Assembly (NCBI RefSeq): GCF_000010165.1
Contig: NC_012491.1
Coordinates: 2,735,501 to 2,799,500, forward strand
Direction of reading: 5' to 3'
DNA from: Brevibacillus brevis NBRC 100599
GTDB lineage: Bacteria; Bacillota; Bacilli; Brevibacillales; Brevibacillaceae
Length of the DNA stretch: 64,000 nucleotides
Shown here: positions 16,965 to 25,680 of the stretch, one piece after another
Position numbering within the stretch: the stretch's first letter is position 1
Layout of the letters: each line of letters starts with the position of its first letter
The notes under the pieces: model-generated
Seen by the model: the letters and a program-made list of their open reading frames with translations, nothing else
Told to the model about the DNA's origin: nothing
Databases searched by the model: none
Translations under genes and position numbers: made by a program

Positions 16965-18980
16965 ATGACGCAAGCAAAAAGAGGCATCACGGCTGAAGAT
17001 TTGTATCAAATGCGGTACGCGAGTGATCCGCAGCTATCACCAGACGGAAAAACGCTTGCCTATGTAGAAAATCAAATCGATGAGTCCCACGCTTATCAAA
17101 ATCACTTGTATTTACGAAAATTGGATGTAGATGATCCACTGCCCTTGACATCTGGCTCCCGCGATACCTACCCGCGTTGGTCGCCTGATGGTTCAAAGAT
17201 TAGCTTTGTCTCGAATCGATCTGGAAAACCACAGATTTGGCTGATCGATGCAAACGGAGGAGAGGCTAGGCAGCTCACGCGTTGCAAAAACGGCGTCAGC
17301 AATCCGACTTGGTCACCTGACGGCAAATACATTGTCTTCTCGTCGATCCTGGATGAGGGAGAAACATTCGCAGACCTGGAAGCAGCTGAGGAGAAAGAAA
17401 AGGCCAAAGCCATTCATGTCGGGAGAATGAAGTACAAATCCGATGATCTTGGTTTCATTTACGAGAAAAACAAACAGCTGGCTATTGTTCATGTAGAAAC
17501 AGGCGAGGTTACTCCACTCAGCGATGGCCCATACAATCATACAATTGGCTCCTGGTCGCCGGATGGAAAATGGCTCGCCGTTACGGCGAATCGTTCAGAA
17601 GACCCTGATTTTCAGCATGGTATTGACGTTTTTATCATTCCTTCTGAAGGGGGAGAATGGAAAAAGCTGACCAACAGCAAAGGGATTTTTGCCTATCCGA
17701 CCTGGTCACCTGACGGTAAGAAGCTAGCGTATATCGGAAGTGAATCGGACACGCATTTGTACGCAGCACAGAAGCGCATCTGGGTATATGATTTTGAAAA
17801 GAGTGACTATTCTTGCATCACAGCGAATTGGGACGTTCAGGTTGGCGATTCCACCATCGGAGACATGCGCTCGCCAGGTCACCCGAATCCAGGTGCTGTG
17901 TGGACAGCAGACGGAAGAGGCATGTATTTCATCGCCAGCGAACGAGGAAATTCTGGCATTTATCACGTTACGCTGGACGGTCAAGTCACGACTGTTGTAA
18001 CGGGCAATCGGAATATTTACGGCTTTTCGCTGCATGAAAACGAACAAACGGTAGTTGCTGCCATCAGTGATCCGTCTACCCCAGGCGACCTGTATCAAGT
18101 AAGTTTGAAGGACGGAGAAGAAAAACGTCTAACAGCGCTGAACGAAGAGCTATTTGCGGGCATGGAGCTCCCTGTTCCAGAAGAAATAGAGTTTGTCGCA
18201 AAGGATGGCTGGAAGCTGCACGGTTGGATGCTCAAGCCTGTCGGTTTTGAAAAAGGAAAAAAATACCCGATGGTTCTGCAAATTCATGGCGGACCTCACT
18301 CCCTGTATGGAAATACGTTTTTCCACGAGTTCCAGCTGCTCGCTGCAAAAGGCTACGCCGTACTCTATACGAATCCGAGAGGGAGCTTTGGCTACGGAGA
18401 GCATTTTGTTCAGGCATGCTGCGGTGACTATGGAGGGAATGATTACCGCGATTTGATGACGGCCGTGCAATTTGCATGCGATCATTTCGATTTTGTCGAT
18501 GAGGACCGCTTGGGTGTCGCAGGCGGTAGCTACGGTGGCTTCATGACGAACTGGATCGTCGGTAAAACCAATCGATTCAAAGCGGGCGTAACCGATCGGA
18601 GTATTTGCAACTGGGTTAGCTTTTACGGTGTCAGTGATATCGGTTATTTCTTCACTGCGGAGGAGATTCAGGCAAATCCATTCACGAATCCGGAAAAAAT
18701 GTGGCAGCATTCACCGATTCGTTTGGTGGAGAACATCGAGACGCCTCTGCTGATCATGCATGGCGAACATGACTACCGGTGCCCAATCGAACAGGCTGAG
18801 CAGCTCTATGTAACATTGAAGCATCAAGGCAAGGCTCCGGTATCGTTTGTTCGTTTCCCGGGTGCCAGTCATGAGCTTTCCCGCAGTGGTGATCCCGAGC
18901 AACGCGTGTTGAGACTGCAATATACGACAGATTGGTTTGACAGCTATTTGGTTGCACACCAAAAAGAGAAAGTCGAATAG
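16965..18980 (+). CDS. S9-family serine peptidase, YuxL-like
   Basis: A 671-residue cytoplasmic peptidase, a paralog of the preceding one. ATG 16965 is preferred to GTG 16956 because GAGGAG lies at 16951-16956. The propeller carries several WSPDG repeats. The catalytic domain shows HGGPHSLYG, GGSYGGFMT (nucleophile), HGEHDYRCP (acid) and GASHELSR (base). Length and motifs match the Bacillus YuxL group of dipeptidyl or acylaminoacyl peptidases. Cotranscribed with its neighbours on both sides. Confidence 0.92.
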   Translation: MTQAKRGITAEDLYQMRYASDPQLSPDGKTLAYVENQIDESHAYQNHLYLRKLDVDDPLPLTSGSRDTYPRWSPDGSKISFVSNRSGKPQIWLIDANGGEARQLTRCKNGVSNPTWSPDGKYIVFSSILDEGETFADLEAAEEKEKAKAIHVGRMKYKSDDLGFIYEKNKQLAIVHVETGEVTPLSDGPYNHTIGSWSPDGKWLAVTANRSEDPDFQHGIDVFIIPSEGGEWKKLTNSKGIFAYPTWSPDGKKLAYIGSESDTHLYAAQKRIWVYDFEKSDYSCITANWDVQVGDSTIGDMRSPGHPNPGAVWTADGRGMYFIASERGNSGIYHVTLDGQVTTVVTGNRNIYGFSLHENEQTVVAAISDPSTPGDLYQVSLKDGEEKRLTALNEELFAGMELPVPEEIEFVAKDGWKLHGWMLKPVGFEKGKKYPMVLQIHGGPHSLYGNTFFHEFQLLAAKGYAVLYTNPRGSFGYGEHFVQACCGDYGGNDYRDLMTAVQFACDHFDFVDEDRLGVAGGSYGGFMTNWIVGKTNRFKAGVTDRSICNWVSFYGVSDIGYFFTAEEIQANPFTNPEKMWQHSPIRLVENIETPLLIMHGEHDYRCPIEQAEQLYVTLKHQGKAPVSFVRFPGASHELSRSGDPEQRVLRLQYTTDWFDSYLVAHQKEKVE

Positions 18981-19000
18981 CCAATAGGAGGTGCCCGTTT

Positions 19001-20380
19001 GTGAACAAAGAACAAGTGTTAAGTATCGTGCAAGAAAATTTGCCGCATGCAATCGAGAAGCTGAAGCAATATTTGCGTTTTCCTACCGTATCCGCACAGC
19101 ATAAGGCCATCCCAGAAACGGTTGAATACGTGGTCAAAATGATTCATGAGGTTGGCGGTGAGACAAAGGTACTTGACAATCTTGGCGGCAATCCAGTCGT
19201 GTATGCGTTTTTTGCAGCAGGCAGTGAGGGAGACGCCAGCAAAACGATCCTCTTTTACGATCACTACGATGTTCAACCACCTGAACCGTTTCATGAGTGG
19301 AACACGGAGCCGTTCGACCCGACGATCATCGATGGAAAGCTGTATGCGCGTGGTGCTGCCGATAATAAAGGTGACCTCGTTGCGCGTCTGACGGCGATTC
19401 AGATTTTGCAGCAGCAGGCAGGCGGTTTGCCTTGCAACATCAAGTTCCTGATCGAAGGAGAAGAAGAGATTGGCAGCCCGAATCTGGAGCCATATCTCCG
19501 AGCGTACAAGGAGCTTTTCCAGGCGGATGCCTGCATTTGGGAATTTGGTGGGAAAGACGAAAATGAGCGAATCAGCATGGTTGCCGGGATCAAAGGAATG
19601 GCGTACCTAGAGCTGACCTGCGTTGGGGCAGAGATCGACATGCACTCCTCTGTCGGTGCGTATGTAGACAATGCAGCATGGCGCCTCGTACAGGCATTGG
19701 CGACGATGAAAAATCAGCAAAACGAGATTCTGGTCGAAGGCTTCTTTGATGGGATCGAGGAACCAACAGCGGATGAAAAGAAAGTCGTTTCCGAATTGCC
19801 GTTCAGTGAAGAGGCGACAGCAGCGCTATACGGTTTGAAACGCCCACTGATTACCGCAGCAAGCCAAGTGGACCCACGAGAAGCCATGGTTTTTCACCCG
19901 ACCATGACCATTTGCGGTCTGGATAGCGGCTATACTGGAGAGGGCGCGAAGACAGTTCTGCCAAAAAGCGCGAAGGCCAAGCTGGATTGCCGCCTTGTCC
20001 CAGGACAAGATCCACAGCACATCATGAGTTGCATCGAGCATCATTTAGAGAAGCATGGTTTTACGGATATTACCGTCACAATGATCAACGGACAAAAAGC
20101 GTATCGCTCCGATTTCCATCATCCATTTGTTACTCACGTACTGGATACGGCTCGCGTCATTTACGATCATGAGCCAGTGCTTTCGCCAAACGCCGCAGGC
20201 ACAGGTCCGATGTATATTTTCGGTGAACAGCTGAAGCTTCCGGTTGTCAGTACAGGGGTAGGTTGGGTTGGCTGCAAAGTACATGCGCCGAACGAATCCA
20301 TCCGTTTGAAGGACTTCGAGGAAGGAATTGCCCATATGGTTGTCATGCTCTCTGGATTTGCCAAAGCGCTGTCTAAGTAG
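19001..20380 (+). CDS. M20-family metallopeptidase (dipeptidase)
   Basis: A 459-residue enzyme with two-zinc M20 motifs: YDHYDVQPP with its zinc-binding His and Asp, YARGAADNKGD, EGEEEIGSPN, and a final His in CKVHAPNE. It is most like carnosinase/DapE-type dipeptidases. GTG 19001 follows AGGAGGTG. Last of three peptidase genes in tandem, so imported oligopeptides could be taken down to amino acids. The exact specificity is inferred. Confidence 0.92.
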   Translation: MNKEQVLSIVQENLPHAIEKLKQYLRFPTVSAQHKAIPETVEYVVKMIHEVGGETKVLDNLGGNPVVYAFFAAGSEGDASKTILFYDHYDVQPPEPFHEWNTEPFDPTIIDGKLYARGAADNKGDLVARLTAIQILQQQAGGLPCNIKFLIEGEEEIGSPNLEPYLRAYKELFQADACIWEFGGKDENERISMVAGIKGMAYLELTCVGAEIDMHSSVGAYVDNAAWRLVQALATMKNQQNEILVEGFFDGIEEPTADEKKVVSELPFSEEATAALYGLKRPLITAASQVDPREAMVFHPTMTICGLDSGYTGEGAKTVLPKSAKAKLDCRLVPGQDPQHIMSCIEHHLEKHGFTDITVTMINGQKAYRSDFHHPFVTHVLDTARVIYDHEPVLSPNAAGTGPMYIFGEQLKLPVVSTGVGWVGCKVHAPNESIRLKDFEEGIAHMVVMLSGFAKALSK

Positions 20381-20391
20381 CAACCAAATAG

Positions 20392-20429
20392 CGAAAAGGG
20401 GACCTTTCGTGTAAAAAGGTCTCCTTTTC
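20392..20429 (+). terminator. Terminator after the peptidase genes
   Basis: A long stem of GAAAAGG..GACCTTT with AAAGGTC..CCTTTTC and a five-base loop. The T-rich part lies mostly inside the 3' arm. Confidence 0.7.
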
Positions 20430-20461
20430 AATTTGGAACCCTCCTCGCAGCACTTACAGAG

Positions 20462-20491
20462 TGGACTTTGCTTTTGCAAACCATGTACAAT
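20462..20491 (+). promoter_or_regulatory. Candidate promoter of msrAB
   Basis: TGGACT at 20462-20467, an 18-base spacer and TACAAT at 20486-20491. It lies 42 bases before the GTG start. Confidence 0.4.
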
Positions 20492-20532
20492 CGTAAAGGA
20501 AAGTGTACATATATCTACAGGAGGCGAAATGC

Positions 20533-21504
20533 GTGAACAGCGATACACATCCATTCGAAATCGCAACCTTTGCAGGCGGATGCTTTTGGTGCATGGTCAG
20601 TCCGTTTGACAAGATGCCAGGCATTCAAAAAGTCGTCTCCGGCTATACAGGCGGTCATGTCGAAAACCCAACCTATGAAGAGGTATGCTCTGATACGACG
20701 GGACACTATGAAGCGGTCCAAATCACCTATGATCCGTCGCTCATCTCCTACGAGGAATTGCTGCAGATGTTTTGGAGACAAATCGACCCGACTGACGCTG
20801 GTGGTCAATTCGGTGACCGAGGTCAATCGTATGCGCCAGCGATCTTCTATCATAATGAAGAGCAAGAAAGGCTTGCGCAAAAATCCAAGCAAGAGCTAGA
20901 TGCAAGTGGTCGTTTCCAAAAGCCTATTGCAACGCTAATTTTGCCAGCCAAGCCGTTCTATCCGGCGGAGGATTATCATCAGGAGTACTATAAGAAAAAT
21001 CCGGTCCGCTACCAATACTATCGGGCGGCATCAGGCAGAGCGAAATTCACCAAGGAAGCATGGCGCGACCGTGCGAAGCAAGAAGAATTGAAAAAAATCT
21101 TGACCCCGCTTCAGTACGAGGTGACGCAAAATAACGGGACAGAACGTCCGTTTACGAATGAATTCTGGGACCACAAGGAAGAGGGCATCTACGTAGACAT
21201 CGTCTCCAACGAGCCTTTGTTCAGTTCCTTGGACAAGTTCGATTCCAGCTGCGGGTGGCCATCCTTTACCAAGCCCATGCAAGCGGAAAACGTAACTGAG
21301 CATGTTGATTTGACACATAATATGATTCGGACAGAGGTTCGCAGCAAAGAGGCAGATTCTCATCTCGGCCACGTTTTCGAGGATGGTCCTGGAGAAAATG
21401 GATTGCGCTACTGCATCAATTCAGCCGCATTGCGCTTCATTCCGAAGGATCGCTTGGAGGAAGAAGGCTTCGGGGAGTTTAAGCGATTATTCGAAAAAGA
21501 ATAG
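20533..21504 (+). CDS. msrAB: Bifunctional peptide methionine sulfoxide reductase MsrA/MsrB
   Basis: A 323-residue fusion that repairs oxidised Met of both stereoisomers. GTG 20533 follows AGGAGGCGAAA. The MsrA part (residues ~10-165) has GCFWC with the catalytic Cys and the YHQEYY region. The MsrB part (~180-320) has CGWPSF, HLGHVF and the catalytic Cys in RYCINSAAL. The two CxxC zinc pairs of some MsrB proteins are absent, as in zinc-free members. The lack of a signal peptide suggests the cytoplasm. Confidence 0.95.
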   Translation: MNSDTHPFEIATFAGGCFWCMVSPFDKMPGIQKVVSGYTGGHVENPTYEEVCSDTTGHYEAVQITYDPSLISYEELLQMFWRQIDPTDAGGQFGDRGQSYAPAIFYHNEEQERLAQKSKQELDASGRFQKPIATLILPAKPFYPAEDYHQEYYKKNPVRYQYYRAASGRAKFTKEAWRDRAKQEELKKILTPLQYEVTQNNGTERPFTNEFWDHKEEGIYVDIVSNEPLFSSLDKFDSSCGWPSFTKPMQAENVTEHVDLTHNMIRTEVRSKEADSHLGHVFEDGPGENGLRYCINSAALRFIPKDRLEEEGFGEFKRLFEKE

Positions 21505-21510
21505 AGTGTG

Positions 21511-21552
21511 GACCGCCACTCTCTGGGAAACTTGGGAGAAGGGCGGTCTTTT
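21511..21552 (+). terminator. Terminator after msrAB
   Basis: GACCGCC (21511-21517) pairs with GGCGGTC (21542-21548), extended by CTCTC/GGAGA inside, with a T run behind. Confidence 0.85.
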
Positions 21553-21600
21553 TGCTACACATACAACGAGGGAAACATACGAGCATGCAGGGAGGGTCCA

Positions 21601-23178
21601 ATGTATACACAGACATCCTTACACAGACGAATTGGACTGTTACTCGCAGCAATCATGGTCTTAGCAGGCTGTTCTTTCGGTCAGGAGCCGCCGCACAACA
21701 ATCAAATCGCACCGACTCCCCCAAACGTTGCCGAGGGTGGGACGTTAATCATTGTACGTATGTCGGATGCCACAAATCTCGATCCCCATTTTATCTTGAC
21801 GATCAATGAGGCGAGTGTTATCCAAGGAAAAGTGTATGAAGGGCTCGTCAAACGAGATCGGAACATGAACATTCAGCCACAGCTGGCAACGGCATGGAAG
21901 CAAATCGACGATCTTACTTGGGAGTTTACTCTCCGACAAGGCGTTGTTTTTCACGATGGGACTCCCTTTCAAGCACAGGCGGTCAAGAAAACATTTGATC
22001 GTGTATTAGATCCGGCGGTGGCTTCTCCTCGAGCAGCCATGTTCGATAAAATAAAGCAGGTAAGAGTCATCAATCCGTACAAAGTGCAAATCATTCTTCA
22101 CAAACCATTTGCACCATTGCTCTCTATTTTGGCCAGTCATGAGGGGAGCATCATCAGCCCTACAGCAATCGATAAATACGGGCGGGAATTATCGCAGCAT
22201 CCGGTTGGTACTGGCCCTTATCGGTTTCAATCATGGGAGCATGGCAGTCAAATCACGTTGAGCAAAAATCAGTCCTACTGGGGCGAAGCCGCTACGCTTG
22301 ATCATGTCGTCTTCAAGGTTGTTCCGGATGATGCGGCTCGCATCGCGATGGTGGAGAATGGTAAAGCACATATTGCAGAGTCCATCCCTGTCATGGAGCT
22401 GGATCGAATTCAAGCATCCAACCAGATGCGTGTGTACCGCAGCGATGCACTCGGGACGGAGTTTATCGGATTTAATGTAGCACGTCCACCATTGAATGAT
22501 ATCCGTGTGAGGAAGGCCATCAGTATGGCGATCGAGACGGGAGCGATCATTAAAGGGGTGTATAACAATGTGGGAACAAAGGCGAACTCACCGATTGGCC
22601 CGCAAGTGTTCGGTTACAGTCCAACAGTGAAAAGCTACCCGTACGACATCAACCAAGCGCGCCGGTTGCTCGCAGAGGCGGGCTATCCAGATGGTTTTCC
22701 CATTCATATGATTACCTACAACAGACGGGATCGAATCTTGGTTGCCCAAGTGATACGGTCGCAATTAAAAGGAATCGGCGTCGACGCGGAGCTAAAAGTC
22801 GTCAGCTACGATGACTTCGTCCGAACCATTGAGCAAACGAAGGAGCATGAGATTTTTGTCAGTGGCTGGGGAAATGCAACCGGGGATGCCGACTATAATC
22901 AGTACAATTTGTTTCATACATCAGGTGGAGGGGCGGGCAACAGTTTTCAATATAGCAATCCCGAGCTGGATCGTCTCATCGAGGCTGGCCGGGTCGAAAC
23001 TGATCCTGGAAAAAGACTCGCCATCTACGCAAAAGCACAAGAAGTGGAGCTGCAAGATGCTTTGGTTGTTCCGATTCGCAATCTGGAGAATTTGGCTGTG
23101 ATTAGTAACCATATTCAGGGCTTCTCCATCAGTCCAGCGGGTTACCTGAATCTCGATCAGGTCGTGATTTCTCAATAA
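21601..23178 (+). CDS. Peptide/nickel-type ABC substrate-binding lipoprotein (SBP family 5), orphan
   Basis: A 525-residue lipoprotein with lipobox LAGC (Cys24). ATG 21601 follows GGGAGGGTC. Family features are SDATNLDPHF, LRQGVVFHDGTPF, HPVGTGPYRF and VRKAISMAIETGAI. It carries no transporter genes of its own here, so it may use the Opp permease encoded 8 kb upstream or one elsewhere. It is distinct in sequence from the OppA protein at 13451. The ligand cannot be assigned. Confidence 0.9.
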   Translation: MYTQTSLHRRIGLLLAAIMVLAGCSFGQEPPHNNQIAPTPPNVAEGGTLIIVRMSDATNLDPHFILTINEASVIQGKVYEGLVKRDRNMNIQPQLATAWKQIDDLTWEFTLRQGVVFHDGTPFQAQAVKKTFDRVLDPAVASPRAAMFDKIKQVRVINPYKVQIILHKPFAPLLSILASHEGSIISPTAIDKYGRELSQHPVGTGPYRFQSWEHGSQITLSKNQSYWGEAATLDHVVFKVVPDDAARIAMVENGKAHIAESIPVMELDRIQASNQMRVYRSDALGTEFIGFNVARPPLNDIRVRKAISMAIETGAIIKGVYNNVGTKANSPIGPQVFGYSPTVKSYPYDINQARRLLAEAGYPDGFPIHMITYNRRDRILVAQVIRSQLKGIGVDAELKVVSYDDFVRTIEQTKEHEIFVSGWGNATGDADYNQYNLFHTSGGGAGNSFQYSNPELDRLIEAGRVETDPGKRLAIYAKAQEVELQDALVVPIRNLENLAVISNHIQGFSISPAGYLNLDQVVISQ

Positions 23179-23200
23179 AACATGTAACGAAAAGCCTATC

Positions 23201-23241
23201 AATTATGTCATAATAGGTACGTACTTTTTACCGACATAATT
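23201..23241. promoter_or_regulatory. 9-bp perfect inverted repeat before the VanY gene
   Basis: AATTATGTC (23201-23209) and GACATAATT (23233-23241) are perfect inverted repeats 23 bases apart. GGTA and TACC in the spacer extend the hairpin. It ends 31 bases before the start codon. With no T tail it is more likely an operator or mRNA structure than a terminator. Confidence 0.5.
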
Positions 23242-23272
23242 GGATCCGCTCCAAAACGAAAGGAACGTTACA

Positions 23273-24175
23273 ATGAGAAGTTTTCGACACCGACTTTTGC
23301 ATCCGCTTGTACTCGTAACGGCATTGACATTTGTGTTGTCTGGGTGTAACAGTACAGCTGCTCCACAAGAACCACAGACACCACCATCCACGGAGTCGCC
23401 AACTCCTCCAAAGAAAGAAGCAGAGAAGCCAAAGGAGGAGACCACGCCTCCATCTGCTGAAACACCAAAGCAAGAACAACCGGAGCAACCCCAGAAAGCG
23501 AAGCCAATGGAAACGAAGCCAGCAGAAAAGCCGTCAGCTAGTCAGCCGCCTGAGTTGTCGTTTCCGGACATAGAGGTTGTGGGTGAGCCAGAGAGTGTTG
23601 CTGTACTGGTGAACAAACAACGCAAGCTTCCAGAGAACTATCAGCCAAATGATTTAGTGTTTCCAAATGTTCCTTACTTGCTCCCGGAAAAGAGCGAGAA
23701 ACGCAAAATGCGCAAAGAAGCAGCGGGTGCGCTTGAGCAGTTATTTGCGGCAGCCCAGGCTGACGGTGTCCAGTTGGCTGGCGTATCTGCCTATCGCTCC
23801 CACGCCTACCAGAAAGCGCTGTTTAATCGCTATGTAAAAAAAGACGGCGTGGAGAAAGCACGGACTTACAGTGCCGTTCCTGGGACGAGTGAGCACGAGA
23901 CGGGACTCGCGATTGACGTCTCTGGTAAGGATGGCAAATGTGCGGCAACGAGCTGCTTTGCCGGAACCAAGGAAGCGAAGTGGCTGGATGAAAACGTCGA
24001 GAAGTTCGGATTTATCATCCGCTACCCAGAGGGAAAAGACGCGATTACGGGCTATATTTATGAGCCGTGGCATTTGCGTTATGTAGGTGGCGAGATCGCG
24101 CAAGAAATCGGAGAAAAAGGAATTACGCTCGAAGAATATTCAGGTGCCGTACCTGTTTCCACACCATCGAATTAA
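23273..24175 (+). CDS. D-alanyl-D-alanine carboxypeptidase lipoprotein, VanY/M15B family
   Basis: A 300-residue lipoprotein with lipobox LSGC (Cys25). ATG 23273 follows GAAAGGAAC. Residues ~28-100 are a Pro/Glu/Lys-rich wall-spanning linker. The M15B domain has the zinc motif SEHETGLAID and the later EPWHLRY with catalytic Glu and His. Such enzymes remove the terminal D-Ala of peptidoglycan stem peptides. It forms its own unit between an inverted repeat and a terminator. Nothing nearby suggests glycopeptide resistance. Confidence 0.93.
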   Translation: MRSFRHRLLHPLVLVTALTFVLSGCNSTAAPQEPQTPPSTESPTPPKKEAEKPKEETTPPSAETPKQEQPEQPQKAKPMETKPAEKPSASQPPELSFPDIEVVGEPESVAVLVNKQRKLPENYQPNDLVFPNVPYLLPEKSEKRKMRKEAAGALEQLFAAAQADGVQLAGVSAYRSHAYQKALFNRYVKKDGVEKARTYSAVPGTSEHETGLAIDVSGKDGKCAATSCFAGTKEAKWLDENVEKFGFIIRYPEGKDAITGYIYEPWHLRYVGGEIAQEIGEKGITLEEYSGAVPVSTPSN

Positions 24176-24181
24176 AGAAGC

Positions 24182-24219
24182 AACGCCGATCTCGTACCGA
24201 AGAGAATCGGCGTTTTTGC
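24182..24219 (+). terminator. Terminator after the VanY gene
   Basis: AACGCCGAT (24182-24190) pairs with ATCGGCGTT (24206-24214) and T residues follow. Confidence 0.88.
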
Positions 24220-24229
24220 TATGTAGTTA

Positions 24230-24238
24230 TGCTATAAT
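24230..24238 (+). promoter_or_regulatory. Extended -10 promoter (TGcTATAAT) of the TetR gene
   Basis: TATAAT at 24233-24238 with TG at 24230-24231. The predicted transcript start near 24245 falls almost on the GGGTGA ribosome site, so the 5' leader would be only about 10 bases. Confidence 0.5.
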
Positions 24239-24255
24239 GTTCTCGGGTGAAGATA

Positions 24256-24903
24256 ATGGTCGAAAAATCAATCAGAGAACGTATTATTGAAACATCCATG
24301 CGCTTGTTTGAAGCAAATGGCTACCACAAAGTGACTGTGGATCAAATTGTGAAAGAAAGCGGCACGTCAAAGGGAGGATTTTATCACAACTTCAAATCAA
24401 AAGATGAACTCCTCTACATCATTCATGATCAATTTATTACGTATGTGCTGGAAAAAGCGGAGGAAGCTTACGAGAAGTGGGATACCCCAACAGAACGTCT
24501 GCAAGCCATCGTAAAATCCTTCGTTATGATGATTGATCTATACCGCTCGCAGGTTACGATCTTTTATCAGGAAAGCTTGTTTTTAGCTCCAGAGTACTAC
24601 ACAGATATTGAAACGAAACGGGATCGCTATAAACAAATCATGTTCACCGTCATTTCGGACGGGATCGAATCAGGAGAGTTCCGCCCGGAGCTGCCAGTGC
24701 CGATTGTGTCCATGGCTATTTTTGGCATGGTGAACTGGATTTACAAATGGTATCAAAAGTCAGGGACGTACTCAATCGAGCAAATTGCGGATATTTATGC
24801 AGATATGGTTCTTCATTCTGTTTTGAAATCAGAATCAATGGAAAACCCGGCGTTCCAACGTTTTTTCCTGCAATCTCAAGAAAATCCCTTCCATCCATTG
24901 TAG
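24256..24903 (+). CDS. TetR-family regulator of the methylmalonyl-CoA mutase operon (inferred)
   Basis: A 215-residue regulator. ATG 24256 is chosen because GGGTGA ends 5 bases upstream; GTG 24247 in frame is an alternative. The N-terminal helix-turn-helix is VTVDQIVKESGTSKGGFYHNF, typical of TetR proteins. The variable C-terminal domain would bind a ligand, probably an acyl-CoA given the neighbours. Two TetR-type palindromes lie downstream at 24996-25015 and 25048-25069, around the promoter of the next operon. The family call is certain; target and ligand are inference. Confidence 0.88.
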   Translation: MVEKSIRERIIETSMRLFEANGYHKVTVDQIVKESGTSKGGFYHNFKSKDELLYIIHDQFITYVLEKAEEAYEKWDTPTERLQAIVKSFVMMIDLYRSQVTIFYQESLFLAPEYYTDIETKRDRYKQIMFTVISDGIESGEFRPELPVPIVSMAIFGMVNWIYKWYQKSGTYSIEQIADIYADMVLHSVLKSESMENPAFQRFFLQSQENPFHPL

Positions 24904-24995
24904 GGATGCTAACAAGGATCATGCGGCTACACTCAAGCTTTTCGATAGGAGACAGGGGCATAGTCGCTTGATGGTCCCTTATATAATCCTTCGAT

Positions 24996-25015
24996 CAGAC
25001 CAACTAGTTGGTCTG
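24996..25015. promoter_or_regulatory. Operator 1: perfect 20-bp palindrome
   Basis: CAGACCAACTAGTTGGTCTG is a perfect palindrome of a length typical for TetR dimers. It covers the -35 region of the promoter at 25034-25042. Confidence 0.75.
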
Positions 25016-25033
25016 TACTAGTATTCTGACATT

Positions 25034-25042
25034 TGCTATAAT
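25034..25042 (+). promoter_or_regulatory. Extended -10 promoter of the mutase/carboxylase operon
   Basis: TGcTATAAT with TATAAT at 25037-25042. The -35 region is weak and covered by operator 1; the transcript start near 25049 lies in operator 2. Confidence 0.65.
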
Positions 25043-25047
25043 ATCGA

Positions 25048-25069
25048 CAAGACCAACTGGTCGGTCTTG
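25048..25069. promoter_or_regulatory. Operator 2: near-perfect palindrome at the transcript start
   Basis: The arms CAAGACC and GGTCTTG flank a centre that shares GACCAACT with operator 1; one pair is mismatched. Its centre lies about 53 bases (five helical turns) from that of operator 1, so two dimers would bind on the same DNA face. Confidence 0.72.
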
Positions 25070-25133
25070 CGCAATCATCATAGTCGGTTCGTGAGGTTGT
25101 TCCAGTCAGATTCGGAATAGGGGAGGAATAGTC

Positions 25134-25649
25134 GTGCTTACCATTTACGAATTACGAGAACTTGTGAAGCTATTAGAGCAGACAGACATAGAATCTTTTG
25201 AGGTAAATGACGAAGATTCTTCTTTGCGTATCAAACGAAGAAATGGGAATCCAGTCACAGTTGTGCATCAGCCCCCCGTACAAACCAAAAGCACGCCAAT
25301 CGTGACGGCGGCACCTGCTGTCCTTTTGCCTAAAAAAGAAGCGATTGAGCGCCCGGTCACAACAAGCCCAGTGGAAACACCTCAGAAATCGGCAGAAGTG
25401 ACAGAAAACTTGTACAAAATCACTTCACCTATGGTCGGAACCTTTTATGCTGCACCTGCCGTTGACGCAGCACCATACGTATCCGTAAATGATCGAGTAG
25501 AGCCAACGACCATTGTCTGTATTGTCGAAGCCATGAAGCTGTTTAACGAGATTGAAGCAGAAGTAAAAGGAGAGATTGTCCAAGTCTTGGTGGAAAACGG
25601 TCAGTTGGTTGAGCATGGACAGCCGTTGTTCCTGGTGAAGCAAGCGTAA
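25134..25649 (+). CDS. Biotin carboxyl carrier protein (BCCP), acyl-CoA carboxylase
   Basis: A 171-residue AccB-like carrier. GTG 25134 follows GGGGAGGAATA. The N-terminus (YELRELVKLLEQ) matches the BCCP dimer/interaction domain, then a Pro/Ala/Thr linker to residue ~92, then the biotinyl domain with VEAMKLFNEI, where Lys135 is the biotin site. First gene of the operon; it should carry biotin between the biotin carboxylase (33085) and the carboxyltransferase (31029). Confidence 0.92.
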   Translation: MLTIYELRELVKLLEQTDIESFEVNDEDSSLRIKRRNGNPVTVVHQPPVQTKSTPIVTAAPAVLLPKKEAIERPVTTSPVETPQKSAEVTENLYKITSPMVGTFYAAPAVDAAPYVSVNDRVEPTTIVCIVEAMKLFNEIEAEVKGEIVQVLVENGQLVEHGQPLFLVKQA

Positions 25650-25680
25650 TGGTGCAGCTTTTAAGGGGAGGACTAGAAGA

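Noticed and set aside
24247..24258. Leaderless GTG start for the TetR gene
   Set aside because: GGGTGA at 5 bases from ATG 24256 gives a normal, if very short, leader.
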